Shown: positions 40,721 to 50,339 of the stretch, in pieces
Position numbering within the stretch: position 1 is the stretch's first letter
Layout of the letters: every line of letters begins with the position of its first letter
Assembly: GCA_964591295.1 (NCBI GenBank)
Contig: CAZQAG010000005.1
Location: forward strand, 1 to 64,000
DNA: 64,000 bases
Reading direction: 5' to 3'
Source of the DNA: VAXT01 sp964591295
GTDB lineage: Bacteria > Actinomycetota > Thermoleophilia > Gaiellales > Gaiellaceae
The notes under the pieces: model-generated
Seen by the model: only the letters and a program-made list of their open reading frames with translations
The model's database searches: none
Told to the model about the DNA's origin: nothing
Position numbers and translations under genes: made by a program

Positions 40721-41391
40721 GACGGACGCGGATCCTCGTCGCCGACTCGCTCTCGATCTTCCGCTCGGGCGTGAAGACGCTTCTGAACGGCAACAGCGAC
40801 TTCGAGATCGTCGAGGCTTCCGATCTCGCGGGCGTGTTGCGGTCGGTTGGCGAAGCGTGCCCGGACATCGCGCTCATCGACCTCGACCTTCTGCCGAACG
40901 GCGGAATCGAGGCCGTCGCGCAGATCTCCGAGCGCTGCGCCTGCCAGACGATCGTCTGGAGCTGCGAGCCGAGCCGCGAGACGGTCCTGGACGCCATTCG
41001 CGCTGGCGCCAGCGGCTACCTCGAGAAGACGATCTCGGCCGCGGGTCTCGTGCGGGCGCTGCGTGGGATCGAGCACGGCGAGGCTCCGCTCTCCCGCGAC
41101 CTGGCGACGCAGATGATCAAGGCGTTGCACGGCCGCGAGAAGCGCCGCGATGCCTTCGACCGCGCCGCGGTCCTCTCGGCCCGCGAGCGGGAGGTGCTCG
41201 ATCTCGTCGCGCGCGGAGCGCGGAACCGGGAGGTCGCCCAGACGCTCTTCATCTCCGAGTTCACCGTGAAGCGGCACATGCAGAACATCCTGAAGAAGCT
41301 CGAGCTCCCGTCGCGACAGGCTGCAGCGGCTTTCTATGACGCGGCGTTCGGTTCCGAGGGCGTCGTGACACCGATCGGGCGAACGGCATGA
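40717..41391 (+). CDS. NarL/LuxR-family response regulator
   Basis: 224 residues: a receiver domain and a LuxR-type helix-turn-helix. The receiver has the acidic pair in ILVADS, the phospho-acceptor Asp in ALIDLDL and Lys in LEKTIS. The usual switch Ser/Thr is in IVWSCEP. The DNA-binding domain reads LSAREREVLDLVARGARNREVAQTLFISEFTVKRHMQNI. GTG 40717 overlaps the kinase stop. No histidine kinase is adjacent; it may regulate this locus. Confidence 0.9.
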   Translation: MRRTRILVADSLSIFRSGVKTLLNGNSDFEIVEASDLAGVLRSVGEACPDIALIDLDLLPNGGIEAVAQISERCACQTIVWSCEPSRETVLDAIRAGASGYLEKTISAAGLVRALRGIEHGEAPLSRDLATQMIKALHGREKRRDAFDRAAVLSAREREVLDLVARGARNREVAQTLFISEFTVKRHMQNILKKLELPSRQAAAAFYDAAFGSEGVVTPIGRTA

Positions 41392-41759
41392 CGGCGGCAA
41401 CCCGAAGCGAGCCGCTCGTCGCGCTCGTCTGCCGCGTGCCGCTGCTCTACGAGGCGCTTACGACGGCCCTCGACGGGATTGCGAGTGTCCGCCGGTTCCC
41501 CGCCGGGGGCGGTGATACCTCCGGGCTACTCCGCGCTCTGCGGCCCGACGCCGTCATCGTCGACAGCGAAGAGGAGGCCGACGAGGCCACAGCATTTGCG
41601 CGCGAGTCGAGCTCGACGCTCGTGCACGTTTCGCTCCGAGGGCGCACCGTCAGGACCCTCCAGGATGGCCGCTGGCAGGACGCACACGGGGACGCTTCGC
41701 CGGAGGGGATTCGCAACGCTGTTGTCGGCGGGATCTTCGGACGGGAGCACGTGGGATGA
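41388..41759 (+). CDS. Stand-alone receiver-like protein
   Basis: A 123-residue protein with the strand-helix alternation of a receiver domain: PLVALVCRVPLLYEALTTAL, PDAVIVDSEEEADEA, LVHVSLRG. An Asp stands at the phospho-acceptor position (IVDS), but the first acidic pair and the conserved Lys are missing, so it is probably a pseudo-receiver. It overlaps both neighbours by four bases and is encoded between the response regulator and the initiating transferase. Function unknown. Confidence 0.6.
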   Translation: MTAATRSEPLVALVCRVPLLYEALTTALDGIASVRRFPAGGGDTSGLLRALRPDAVIVDSEEEADEATAFARESSSTLVHVSLRGRTVRTLQDGRWQDAHGDASPEGIRNAVVGGIFGREHVG

Positions 41760-43273
41760 ACGCCACGGAGCGCGCGGCACTCCAGCAAGCGGCAGGCCAC
41801 GAGCGGAAGCTCGAGATGGTGGACCGACCACCGACCTCGAACGTACGACGCCGGGGCTGGCTCGTCCGGCGCACGCTGCTGCTCGCAGATGTCGTCGGGC
41901 TCACCACAGCATTTCTTATCGCTGAGCTGGCCTTCGGTCCCGGCGGCGGGCTCGGAAACGAATTCACCCTCCTTGGCGAGTCGCTGCTCTTCCTCCTGAC
42001 GCTGCCGGTCTGGGTTGTCGTCGCCAAGCTGTACGGGCTGTACGAGCGCGACGAGGAACGCACCGACCACTCGACGGTCGACGACTTCACCGGCGTCTTC
42101 CACATGCTGACCGTCGGCACGTGGCTTCTCCTGGCCGGCGCCTGGCTGACGAATATCGTGGAGCCGGACATGCGCAAGCTCCTGCTCTTCTGGGGCCTTG
42201 CGATCGGGCTCGTTGCCCTCGGCCGCGCGCTCGCCCGGGCTTTCTGCCGGCGACGGATCGCCTACCTCCAGAACACCGTCATCGTCGGGGCGGGAGACAT
42301 CGGCCAGCTCGTGGCGCGAAAGCTTCTTCGGCACCCCGAATACGGCATTCATGTCGTGGGTTTTGTCGACGCTGCTCCGAAGGAGCTGCGCGCGGATCTC
42401 GGGCACGTGGCGATCCTCGGCACGCCCACTGAACTGCCCGCCATCATCGAGCTCTTCGACGTCGCGCGGGTGATCGTCGCCTTCTCGAACGACGCTCACG
42501 AGGAGAGCCTCGAGCTCGTGCGATCGCTGAAGCGGCTCGATCTTCAGATCGACATCGTGCCGCGCCTGTTCGAGGTTGTCGGCCCGAGCGTCGGGATCCA
42601 CCAGGTCGAAGGACTGCCTCTCGTCGGCCTTCCTCCGGCCAGGCTTCCCCGCTCGTCGCGGTTGATCAAGCGCGGCGTCGACGTCATCGGGGCGGTCGCC
42701 GGCCTTCTCCTGGCGGCGCCGTTCTTCGCCTACGCCGCCTGGCGGATCAAGCGGGAATCGCCGGGCCCCGTGTTCTTCAGGCAAGTGCGACTTGGCCTGA
42801 ACATGCAGGAGTTCACAGCGCTGAAGTTCAGGACGATGCGCATCGATACAGACGACGGTCCTCACCGAGCGCTGATCCAGAGGATCATGGATCGAAACGC
42901 GTCTACAGGTGGACAGGGCCTCTACAAGCTCGACCCCGGCGACGCCGTGACGCCGTTCGGGCGCTGGCTCCGCAAGACCAGTCTCGACGAGCTTCCGCAG
43001 CTGATCAACGTGCTGCGCGGTGAGATGTCGCTGGTCGGGCCGCGGCCCTGCATTCCCTACGAAGTCGAACACTTCGACCCCCACCACTATGAGCGCTTCC
43101 TCGTTCCGGCCGGGATCACCGGGCTCTGGCAGGTCACCGCGCGAGCACATTCGACGTTTCGCGAGGCGCTCGACATGGACGCCGCCTACGTGCGGAGCTG
43201 GTCGCTGAAGCTCGACCTCTGGCTCCTCCTTCGGACGCCGCTCCAGGTCCTTTCCCGCAGGAGCACGGCGTAG
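41756..43273 (+). CDS. Polyprenyl glycosylphosphotransferase (initiating sugar transferase)
   Basis: Starts repeat-unit synthesis by moving a sugar-1-phosphate to undecaprenyl phosphate. The 505-residue protein has four or five N-terminal membrane helices (about 40-160) and a Rossmann-like middle (VIVGAGDIGQLVARKLL). The C-terminal sugar-transferase domain has KRGVDVIGAVAGLLLAAPF, ALKFRTMR, LRKTSLDELPQLINVL, MSLVGPRP and GITGLWQV. The sugar specificity (Gal, Glc or HexNAc) is not evident. Confidence 0.93.
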   Translation: MNATERAALQQAAGHERKLEMVDRPPTSNVRRRGWLVRRTLLLADVVGLTTAFLIAELAFGPGGGLGNEFTLLGESLLFLLTLPVWVVVAKLYGLYERDEERTDHSTVDDFTGVFHMLTVGTWLLLAGAWLTNIVEPDMRKLLLFWGLAIGLVALGRALARAFCRRRIAYLQNTVIVGAGDIGQLVARKLLRHPEYGIHVVGFVDAAPKELRADLGHVAILGTPTELPAIIELFDVARVIVAFSNDAHEESLELVRSLKRLDLQIDIVPRLFEVVGPSVGIHQVEGLPLVGLPPARLPRSSRLIKRGVDVIGAVAGLLLAAPFFAYAAWRIKRESPGPVFFRQVRLGLNMQEFTALKFRTMRIDTDDGPHRALIQRIMDRNASTGGQGLYKLDPGDAVTPFGRWLRKTSLDELPQLINVLRGEMSLVGPRPCIPYEVEHFDPHHYERFLVPAGITGLWQVTARAHSTFREALDMDAAYVRSWSLKLDLWLLLRTPLQVLSRRSTA

Positions 43274-44350
43274 ATGGCAGGCCGAAATGGCTCGGTTGGG
43301 CGCCCTAAGCGTCTGAGAGTTGCCGTCGCAGGCCTGGGGTACTGGGGCCCGAACCTCGTCCGCAATCTTCAGGAGCTTCCGGAGGCGCAGGTCGTCTGCG
43401 TCTGTGACCTCAAGCGGGAAGCGCTCGAGCCGATCGGCCGGCGCTACCCGGCGGTTCGCCGGACGACGAGGTTCAAGGAAGTTCTGAAAGACCCTCGCAT
43501 CGACGCGGTCGCGATCGCGACGCCGGTTTCCTCCCACTACGAGCTAGCGCGGCAGGCGCTCAAGGCTGGAAAGCATGTCTTCGTCGAGAAACCGCTCGCC
43601 GCCTCGTCGGAGGAAGCGGTCGAGCTGATTGAGCTTGCAGAAGAACGTGATCTCGTCCTGATGCCGGGCCACACGTTCCTCTACAGCCCGCCGGTCAACA
43701 TGATCCGGGATCTCATCGTCTCGGGCGCGCTCGGCGAGATCTATTTCATCTCGACGAGCCGCGTCAACCTGGGCCTTCATCAGCCCGACGTCAGCGTCGT
43801 CTGGGATCTCGGGCCGCACGATTTCTCGATCCTTCGTTACTGGCTCGACGAGACCCCCACCCGCGCGTCGGCGGTGAGCAGAGGCTGTGTCGTTCCCGGC
43901 ACGCCCGACGTCGCGTTCATCAACCTTGAGTTCCCGTCCGGCACCCTCGCCCACGTCGAGCTTTCCTGGCTTGCACCGAGCAAGCTCCGCCGAACGACAA
44001 TCGTCGGCTCCGAGAAGATGGTCGTCTACGACGACACAAGCGCGGAGTCGGTACGGATCTTCGATTCTGGCGTTTTCCTGCCGAACCCGGATACGTTCGG
44101 CGAGTTCCAACTGAGCTACCGGACGGGCGACATCGTTTCGCCGGCAATTGCTCCATCGGAGCCACTCTCCCTCGAGTTGGCAGACTTTTGCCACGCTATG
44201 AACACGGGCGAAGAGCCACGCTCGTCGGCGCGTCTCGGGCTGGACGTCGTGCAGATAATCGAGGCAGTCGATTCTTCGCTCGCAGCCGGTGGCGCGTCGG
44301 TCGAGGCGACGACGGCATTCGTCGCATCGGACGGCCAGCCCATCCAATGA
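43274..44350 (+). CDS. Gfo/Idh/MocA sugar dehydrogenase (WlbA/WbpB-like)
   Basis: A 358-residue NAD-dependent oxidoreductase. The Rossmann start is AGLGYWGPNLVRNLQELPEAQV, with the catalytic Lys in VFVEKPLAAS. The segment MPGHTFLYSPPVNMIRDLI, then INLGLHQPDVSVVWDLGPHDFSIL (pieces), is characteristic of WlbA-type enzymes. These oxidise C3 of UDP-GlcNAcA before an aminotransferase and acetyltransferase add the 3-acetamido group. Both partner types are encoded at 57243-58875. It follows the sugar transferase gene directly and overlaps the next gene by four bases. Confidence 0.85.
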   Translation: MAGRNGSVGRPKRLRVAVAGLGYWGPNLVRNLQELPEAQVVCVCDLKREALEPIGRRYPAVRRTTRFKEVLKDPRIDAVAIATPVSSHYELARQALKAGKHVFVEKPLAASSEEAVELIELAEERDLVLMPGHTFLYSPPVNMIRDLIVSGALGEIYFISTSRVNLGLHQPDVSVVWDLGPHDFSILRYWLDETPTRASAVSRGCVVPGTPDVAFINLEFPSGTLAHVELSWLAPSKLRRTTIVGSEKMVVYDDTSAESVRIFDSGVFLPNPDTFGEFQLSYRTGDIVSPAIAPSEPLSLELADFCHAMNTGEEPRSSARLGLDVVQIIEAVDSSLAAGGASVEATTAFVASDGQPIQ

Positions 44351-45726
44351 CGAACGCCGCTCTTCGCGGTCCGCCGTTGGCCGCCGGAGCGGGACGGTCC
44401 TACCTGCCGCTCGGAGCGGTTCTGTTGGTCTCGCTGGTCGCGGCGGCAATGACCGTCAAGATGCCGTCGCTGGCGCTTCTGGCGGTGATGGCGACGCTTA
44501 CCCTCGCGCTTCTCCGCATGTGGCCTCTCGCCGTCTGGGCCCTCATCTACGCGTCGTCGCTCCTTCTCGACTCGTTCGTCCGGTCGACCGTCGTGCTCGA
44601 CCAGAGGGGAATGGCGATCTACATTGCCGACGTCATCCCGTTCGTGCTCGTCGCTGGTGCGCTTGCGACAGGAATCGAACGACCGAAGTTCGTGGGGAGC
44701 GCGCGGCTCGCCCACAGTGCAGGACTCGTCGTAGTGGCGCTTATCGTCATCGGCTTCTACCGGTCCGTGTCCGCGCAAGGCCTCACGCCAGCGCTTCAGG
44801 CGCGACACCTGCTTCCGCTCGTTCTGGCCGTAACGCTTCCTTACTCACGTGGCTTCGCCAACATCTCGACGAGAGCGATCATCAGAACACTGACGGTCGC
44901 GGCGGTCGCGATCGCCATCGCCGCGATGCTGCGGCTGCTCAGCGGCTACGAAACGACGTCAGCGCTCGGCGCGCAGCGGATATACCAGACGTGGGAGCCG
45001 TTCATTGCCGCGGGCCTGTTCTTGGTCCTGCTCGCTTTCTGCCTCGTCGGTTCCAAGGTCTCCGCCTATCACTACGTCGGACTCGGGGCGGCGGCGATTC
45101 CCGTGATCTTCAGCTTCTTCCGCGTTGCGTGGTTCCTCTCAGTCGCGTTGGCACTGCTGATGGTCCTGTTCATCCGCGGCCAGAAGGGCCGCGCGTGGAT
45201 CGTGATCGGGCTCGCCGCGGTCGCGATGACGCTGTTAAGTGTCGGCGCGATCAGCAGCCAGACAGGCCCGAGCTATGCAACGCAGATCGCCATGCGCGCG
45301 AACGACACTCACACGCCACTGGACTCGTACCGCGCACAGGAGTACGGCGCAGTGTGGCACGAGATCAAGAAGAACCCGGTGCTCGGCTCGGGCTTTGGCA
45401 CCGAGTACATCGGAAACTGGACGCTCATTCGGTCGTGGGCCCACAACGCATACGAGTGGATGTGGTGGCGTCTCGGATTCTTCGGCCTCGTGGCGTTCGT
45501 CGCGTTCGTCCTGGGCGCCGCTGCGGCCGGCCTGGCCGCTTCGAGACGGCTCGAGGGAGATGATCGTGCGCTCGCGATCGGGTTGACGGCGTCGCTTATC
45601 TTCCTGATCGCTGCGGCGAATTACCACGAGAACTTCGAGAACTACCAGAGCAATCTCGTTAGCGGGCTCTTGATCGCGCAGATTCTCGTGCTGCGATCGC
45701 GCGCGGCCGCATCCACCGGAGAATGA
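44347..45726 (+). CDS. Polysaccharide polymerase/ligase-like membrane protein (Wzy-type)
   Basis: A 459-residue protein with about ten to twelve hydrophobic helices and a periplasm-facing loop before the late helices. The loop region carries LDSYRAQEYGAVWHEIKKNPVLGSGFGTEYIGNW and then WAHNAYEWMWWRLGFFG, the pattern of O-antigen ligase/Wzy (Wzy_C) proteins. It probably polymerises lipid-linked repeat units or ligates the polymer. ATG 44347 overlaps the stop of the dehydrogenase gene; the open frame upstream is a shadow. Confidence 0.82.
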   Translation: MTNAALRGPPLAAGAGRSYLPLGAVLLVSLVAAAMTVKMPSLALLAVMATLTLALLRMWPLAVWALIYASSLLLDSFVRSTVVLDQRGMAIYIADVIPFVLVAGALATGIERPKFVGSARLAHSAGLVVVALIVIGFYRSVSAQGLTPALQARHLLPLVLAVTLPYSRGFANISTRAIIRTLTVAAVAIAIAAMLRLLSGYETTSALGAQRIYQTWEPFIAAGLFLVLLAFCLVGSKVSAYHYVGLGAAAIPVIFSFFRVAWFLSVALALLMVLFIRGQKGRAWIVIGLAAVAMTLLSVGAISSQTGPSYATQIAMRANDTHTPLDSYRAQEYGAVWHEIKKNPVLGSGFGTEYIGNWTLIRSWAHNAYEWMWWRLGFFGLVAFVAFVLGAAAAGLAASRRLEGDDRALAIGLTASLIFLIAAANYHENFENYQSNLVSGLLIAQILVLRSRAAASTGE

Positions 45727-47156
45727 AAGTCCGTCGCGGTACGGTCGGCGGCTGGCTGGCTGCGGCGAGCGGCGCACAGATGATGGCACTCGCGTTCGGA
45801 GCGGCGACAAACATCCTATACGCGCACTTTCTCGATCCGGCGCAGATCGGCCGGTTTGCAATCCTGCTGGCGCTCGCTGGCTGCGTCCTCGTCATTTCGG
45901 ATGCAGGACTTCAGTCGCTACTTGGGCGAGAGGTGGCCGTCGGAAGCGTTTCCCCTCGCGTTGCTACGGGACTCTTACTCATCGCGGTTCCAACTACGAT
46001 CGTCGTCGTCACCGGCCTCCTCTATGCCGTCGCCAGTCTCGGCGGTGTGTTGTTTTCGACGCCTGTGCTGTCGCTTTATTCGGGGCTGCTCGTGCTTGAG
46101 CTTGCTGTCGCCACGCACGCCTTTCAGGCGTCCCTTGCGCTCTTTCAGGGAGTTGGCCGATATAGTCGGCGCTCCGTAGCCGTCGCCGCCAACGGCTTTG
46201 CCACGACGGCGCTGACTGCGCTCGCGTTCGTTTCGGGCGGCGAGTTCGCGGCGGCTATTCACGCAACCGCTGCCGCATATCTCGGCGTGGCAATCGTTGC
46301 AGTCGGTCTGCTCGTGCGGGCGTACGGCATGGCACGGATCGCTTTCCCTGACTGGATGCAATCTGTGCGAAGGGCCTCGGGATTGTACGGCAACAACTTG
46401 CTGGGGTTCATGTCGTCGACCGCGGACGTTCTACTCGCCGCAGCTGTGCTACCGATTGCGACTGTCGGCTATTACCAGGTCATCAAGAAGGTTTCACTCG
46501 TTGCGCTGGCACCGCTAACAGCAGTTCTGCCGCTTGTTTATTCCCATCTTGCGCGGCTCGGCGAGGGGGCACGCGAGCCGTTCTATCGGAAGGTGCAGAT
46601 CGTGGCGGCAGGGATGATCGCGATCGGCCTCATAATCGGGGCGCCGTTCGCAAGACCTGTTCTCGGGTTCGTGTTCGGCCCAAGCTACGCACAGCACGGC
46701 GGCATCCTCATTGCACTCGTGGGGATAGGAGCGCTTCAATTCACGCACAACCTGCTTGGCTACGTCGCGGCGTCGGCCGGCCGATTCATGCGCCCGCTAG
46801 CCATCAACGTGACCGTCGCCGTCACGGGAGGTTCGCTCGCTGTCTTCCTCGCCTACGTCGGCGGCCTGAATGGGTTTGTCGCTGGGCTTGCGATTGCGAA
46901 CGCTTGCGGTGTCGTCGTTGGCATCCGGCTGGCCCTTGAGTTCGTGCCGAGAGAAGTCTTTGTCGCACCCGCTTCGCTCGTCGCTCTCACTGCTGCGACC
47001 GGTGCAGCGCTCGCGCTGTTCGTACTTCCACTGTCGGTGGGTGTGTCCTTGTCCATCGCGCTCGTTGTCGTAGCGCTCGGGTGCGCGGCGCTCCCACGGA
47101 ACCGGCTCCAGCAGCTCTGGCGCGACTCGAGGCCGTTCGCGCTCCGGGATAGCTGA
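45723..47156 (+). CDS. Wzx-type flippase (MATE/MVF-like)
   Basis: A 477-residue polytopic protein with about 12-14 membrane helices, beginning RRGTVGGWLAAASGAQMMAL and containing the charged pairs (GREVAV, IKKVSLVALAPL) seen in polysaccharide exporters of the Wzx/RfbX family. It would flip the lipid-linked repeat unit across the membrane for the polymerase encoded just before. The codon choice is a little less G/C-biased than in the neighbours. It overlaps both adjacent genes. Confidence 0.88.
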   Translation: MKVRRGTVGGWLAAASGAQMMALAFGAATNILYAHFLDPAQIGRFAILLALAGCVLVISDAGLQSLLGREVAVGSVSPRVATGLLLIAVPTTIVVVTGLLYAVASLGGVLFSTPVLSLYSGLLVLELAVATHAFQASLALFQGVGRYSRRSVAVAANGFATTALTALAFVSGGEFAAAIHATAAAYLGVAIVAVGLLVRAYGMARIAFPDWMQSVRRASGLYGNNLLGFMSSTADVLLAAAVLPIATVGYYQVIKKVSLVALAPLTAVLPLVYSHLARLGEGAREPFYRKVQIVAAGMIAIGLIIGAPFARPVLGFVFGPSYAQHGGILIALVGIGALQFTHNLLGYVAASAGRFMRPLAINVTVAVTGGSLAVFLAYVGGLNGFVAGLAIANACGVVVGIRLALEFVPREVFVAPASLVALTAATGAALALFVLPLSVGVSLSIALVVVALGCAALPRNRLQQLWRDSRPFALRDS

Positions 47157-48241
47157 TGCGCGTCGCCGTCGTCTGCGACTTCTTTCTCAAGTACGCGGAG
47201 CACCAGATGCGCGCACTCCGACAGGTCGGCGCGGACGTCGCGCTGCTCTGTCGCGACCACGCGTACGAATTCGGCGGCGACGAAAACGAGCGCGCGGCTG
47301 CGCTGTCGCGGATTGCGGCCGACGGTGTACACATCATCGAGGTGCCAGGGCGTGTCACCGCTGCCGCGCACGCGCCCGCCATTCTTCGTGCGCGTCGGGA
47401 GCTGCGCCGCTGGCGGGCGGACATTGCGCACGCGCACGACCTTTACGACCCGCGGTTGCTGTACGTGCTCGGTGGCGTTCCGCTCGTGACGACGATCCAT
47501 GACGTGGTTCGGCACCCCGGCGCGCCCCGCCTGACGCGCGCCGAGAATGCGGTCCGTCGACTCTGGTTCCGACGCACGTCGCTCTTCCTTGTCCACGGGG
47601 AGCGCCTGCGGCACGAACTCACACAACAGGTCGGCGACGGGCGGGTCGCCGTGCTTCCGCTCGGGGCCGACGTCGCCGAGATGTTCGAGCCGCCGCCCGA
47701 TGATCGCGTCGTGCTCTTCTTCGGGCGGCTCGAGCCTTACAAGGGCTTACCAGTGCTGCTCGAGGCGATGGAGGTGGTGCGACAAACGCGGCCGGACGTC
47801 GAGCTTATGATCGCAGGGTCGGGCCCTGAGGCGCGGCACCTAGTAGCGCGACCAGGCCTCCGCGTCCTGACCGGCTATGTCCCCGAGATCGAGGTCGATG
47901 CGCTGTTCCGGCAGGCGTCGCTCGTTGTGCTCCCGTATACAGAAGGGAGCCTGAGTGGCGTCGGCCTGCTCGCCGTCGCTCGCGGCATTCCGACGATTGT
48001 TTCGGATGTCGGAGCGCTGCCCGAAATCGCTCTCGACGCCAGCCATGTTGTCCCTCCAGGAGACGTAGCGGCGCTGGCACGGGCGATCCTAGCGCACGTC
48101 GATGCGGGGAGCGATATTCGCGCTGCCGTGCTCGAGCACGCACGACGGCGGTTCGCCTGGTCGGAGTACGCTGTGGCGTCGGTCGCGCTCTACAAGCAAG
48201 TGCTCGACCGTGGTCCGCCCGCGGAGGTGCGTGCGGCATGA
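47156..48241 (+). CDS. Glycosyltransferase family 4
   Basis: A 361-residue GT-B enzyme. The N-domain starts VAVVCDFFLKYAEHQMRAL and has AHAHDLYDPRLL and TTIHDVV. The C-domain has VVLFFGRLEPYKGLPVLLEA, GSGPEARHL and the EX7E nucleotide-sugar clamp in EGSLSGVGLLAVARGIP. It adds one sugar of the repeat unit; donor and linkage are not predictable. The ATG overlaps the last base of the flippase gene. Confidence 0.9.
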   Translation: MRVAVVCDFFLKYAEHQMRALRQVGADVALLCRDHAYEFGGDENERAAALSRIAADGVHIIEVPGRVTAAAHAPAILRARRELRRWRADIAHAHDLYDPRLLYVLGGVPLVTTIHDVVRHPGAPRLTRAENAVRRLWFRRTSLFLVHGERLRHELTQQVGDGRVAVLPLGADVAEMFEPPPDDRVVLFFGRLEPYKGLPVLLEAMEVVRQTRPDVELMIAGSGPEARHLVARPGLRVLTGYVPEIEVDALFRQASLVVLPYTEGSLSGVGLLAVARGIPTIVSDVGALPEIALDASHVVPPGDVAALARAILAHVDAGSDIRAAVLEHARRRFAWSEYAVASVALYKQVLDRGPPAEVRAA

Positions 48242-49386
48242 GGATCCTCTTTGTCTGCCCGAACATGGAGGCGGGCGGAGCCGAGCGCCAGTGGGCGTCG
48301 GTGATCGAGGGGCTCGCCGGTCGAGGCCACGACGTCCAGCTACTGACGCTCGACGGCACCGGCGCGTTCTTCGACCGCCTTAAGGGCGCAGGCATCTCGT
48401 GCAACTACCTCGCGTTTCGCCGTCGTCTCGACCTCCGCGCTCTGGGGCGCGCGTACCGTGCAGCCGCCCGCTTCCGGCCGGATGTCATGGTGACCCGCGG
48501 CGTGAGCGCGCAGGTCGTGGTGGCGCCGCTCGCCGCGGTGCTGCGCGTCCCCGTCGTCACGACCATGCATGGCGGGGCACACCTCCCGGTCGGTCGGCAT
48601 CGCCGGTGGCTGGTCCGGCTCACCGGCGCCCGCTCAACCGCGGCAGTGGCCGTGGCTGCGGATCAGCTGCCGAGCCTCGCGGCCGCCGGGTTCCGCGCTG
48701 ACCGGCTGAACGTCATTCCGAACGGTGTCTCCGAGCGTGCGTTGCGGCCGTCGCGTCCCCGATCGGACGTCCGCGCAAAGCTCGGCCTGGATGACGGGAG
48801 GTTCTTCGCGCTCCTCGTGGCAAACCTCCGCGAGGAGAAGCGAGTCGACGTCTTCATCCGCGCGATCGCGGCCGCGGCCGCTGTCGAGCCGCGGATCGCC
48901 GGAGTGGTCGTAGGCGACGGCGCGCTCCGTAAGTCGCTCGCCGCACTCGCGGACGCAATCGGCGGACCTGTGCAAATGGTCGGCTACCGGGACGACGTGG
49001 CGGACCTCCTTTCGGCCGCTGACGTCGTTTGTCTCACGAGCGACGTGGAAGCGCTGCCGATGTGCGTGCTCGAGGCGATGGCGGCGGGGAGGGCGGTCGT
49101 CGCGACGAGGGTCGGCGACGTGACCGAGGCGGTCGTCGACGGCGAGACAGGAATCCTGGTCGAGCCCGGCGATGTCGCCGCGTTCGCCCTTGCGCTGGAG
49201 CAGCTCGCGGCCGATCCCACACGCGTGGCGGCGATGGGCTTCGCGGCGCGCGAGCGGCAGCAGCGTCTGTTCGCGCACGAGGCGATGCTGGACGCGTACG
49301 AGACGCTGCTCGCGTCCCCCGGACGTGCGACGGCCGTCGGCGCGCGATGCGAATCGGCAGCCAACCTTGCGAGAGACGCGGAATGA
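48238..49386 (+). CDS. Glycosyltransferase family 4
   Basis: 382 residues, GT-B fold. Signature parts are FVCPNMEAGGAERQWASVI (acceptor domain, the usual GGAER), VTTMHGGAHL, NVIPNGVSE, LLVANLREEKRVDVFIRA and the donor clamp SDVEALPMCVLEAMAAGRAVVATRVGDVTE. It is related to, but clearly distinct from, the flanking glycosyltransferases. Four-base overlap with both neighbours. Confidence 0.92.
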   Translation: MRILFVCPNMEAGGAERQWASVIEGLAGRGHDVQLLTLDGTGAFFDRLKGAGISCNYLAFRRRLDLRALGRAYRAAARFRPDVMVTRGVSAQVVVAPLAAVLRVPVVTTMHGGAHLPVGRHRRWLVRLTGARSTAAVAVAADQLPSLAAAGFRADRLNVIPNGVSERALRPSRPRSDVRAKLGLDDGRFFALLVANLREEKRVDVFIRAIAAAAAVEPRIAGVVVGDGALRKSLAALADAIGGPVQMVGYRDDVADLLSAADVVCLTSDVEALPMCVLEAMAAGRAVVATRVGDVTEAVVDGETGILVEPGDVAAFALALEQLAADPTRVAAMGFAARERQQRLFAHEAMLDAYETLLASPGRATAVGARCESAANLARDAE

Positions 49387-50339
49387 GGATCCTGGTCTTT
49401 ACCAACATGTTCCCGACGGAGAGCGAGCCGGCGAACGGATCCTTCGTCTGCGACCAGGTCGAGGACCTGCGCGCGCTGGGAGTGGACGTCGATGTCCTTT
49501 CTTTCGACGGTAGAGCGTCACGCATGGAATATGCGCGGGGCGCCCGGCGACTGAGGACTGCCCTTCGGGCCGGCGACTTCGACATCGTCCACGCGCATTA
49601 CGGACTCACCGGTGCCGTCGCGATGGCGCAAACGCGGATGCCGGTCGTCACGACCTTCCACGGCAGCGACACGGGGTACATCCCGTGGCAGAGACGCGTC
49701 TCGTGGGTCGTCGCGCGCGCTACCACGCCGATCTTCGTAAGTCGACTCGGCGCTGTCGGTTTGGGTCTGCCGAAGGCGATTGTTATTCCGGCAGGCGTCG
49801 ACACGAACCAATTCGCACCCATGGACCCGGCTGAAGCACGGACGCGCCTCGGCTGGAACCGAGACCGGCGTTTCGTCCTGTTCCCCGGCGCGCGTCGCAA
49901 TCGCGCCAAGGGCGTCGACCTGTTCGACGCGGCCGTGCGTCTTGCCCAGTCCGAACTTCGCGACATCGAGCCAATCGCGCTCGAAGGCTTCTCACGCGAA
50001 GAAGTCGTGCTGGTGATGAACGCGATCGATGCGGTGATGATGACGTCCGAGTCCGAGGGATCCCCGGTGACGATCAAAGAAGCGCTCGCCTGCGGCAAGC
50101 CCGTGGTTTCCGTCGCAGTCGGCGACGTCCCCGAGATGATCGACGGCCTCCCGGGGTGCGCGAATTGCCCGCGCGACGCGGCGGCGCTCGCGACGGCGCT
50201 CGTCTCTGCCGTCGAGCACGCAGGCCGCGCCGAGCTTCGCGAGCGCGCCAAGGACTACGAGCGAGAGAAGATGGCGTTGCGCGTGCTCACTGTCTACGAG
50301 ACGTGCTTTTCGACCAGGGGCCGGCGCGTACATGCTTAG
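49383..50339 (+). CDS. Glycosyltransferase family 4, short
   Basis: A 318-residue GT4 enzyme beginning RILVFTNMFPTESEPANGSFV, with VHAHYGLTGAVA, TTFHGSDTG and the donor-site SESEGSPVTIKEALACGKPVVS. ATG 49383 is the first start that gives a proper GT-B N-terminus; a longer open frame upstream is a shadow of the previous gene. It is about 50 residues shorter than usual members, mainly in the inter-domain part, but retains all the sites visible in its neighbours. Confidence 0.9.
   Translation: MRILVFTNMFPTESEPANGSFVCDQVEDLRALGVDVDVLSFDGRASRMEYARGARRLRTALRAGDFDIVHAHYGLTGAVAMAQTRMPVVTTFHGSDTGYIPWQRRVSWVVARATTPIFVSRLGAVGLGLPKAIVIPAGVDTNQFAPMDPAEARTRLGWNRDRRFVLFPGARRNRAKGVDLFDAAVRLAQSELRDIEPIALEGFSREEVVLVMNAIDAVMMTSESEGSPVTIKEALACGKPVVSVAVGDVPEMIDGLPGCANCPRDAAALATALVSAVEHAGRAELRERAKDYEREKMALRVLTVYETCFSTRGRRVHA

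Noticed and set aside
39187..41391. Very long + frame (734 codons) running through the BY-kinase gene
   Set aside because: Only the part from 40717 encodes a recognisable protein (the response regulator); the rest is Arg/Pro/Ala-rich shadow of the kinase.
49029..49382. Upstream extension of the third glycosyltransferase
   Set aside because: The extension is Arg/Gly-rich shadow of the previous gene; ATG 49383 gives the normal GT4 start and overlaps the preceding stop.
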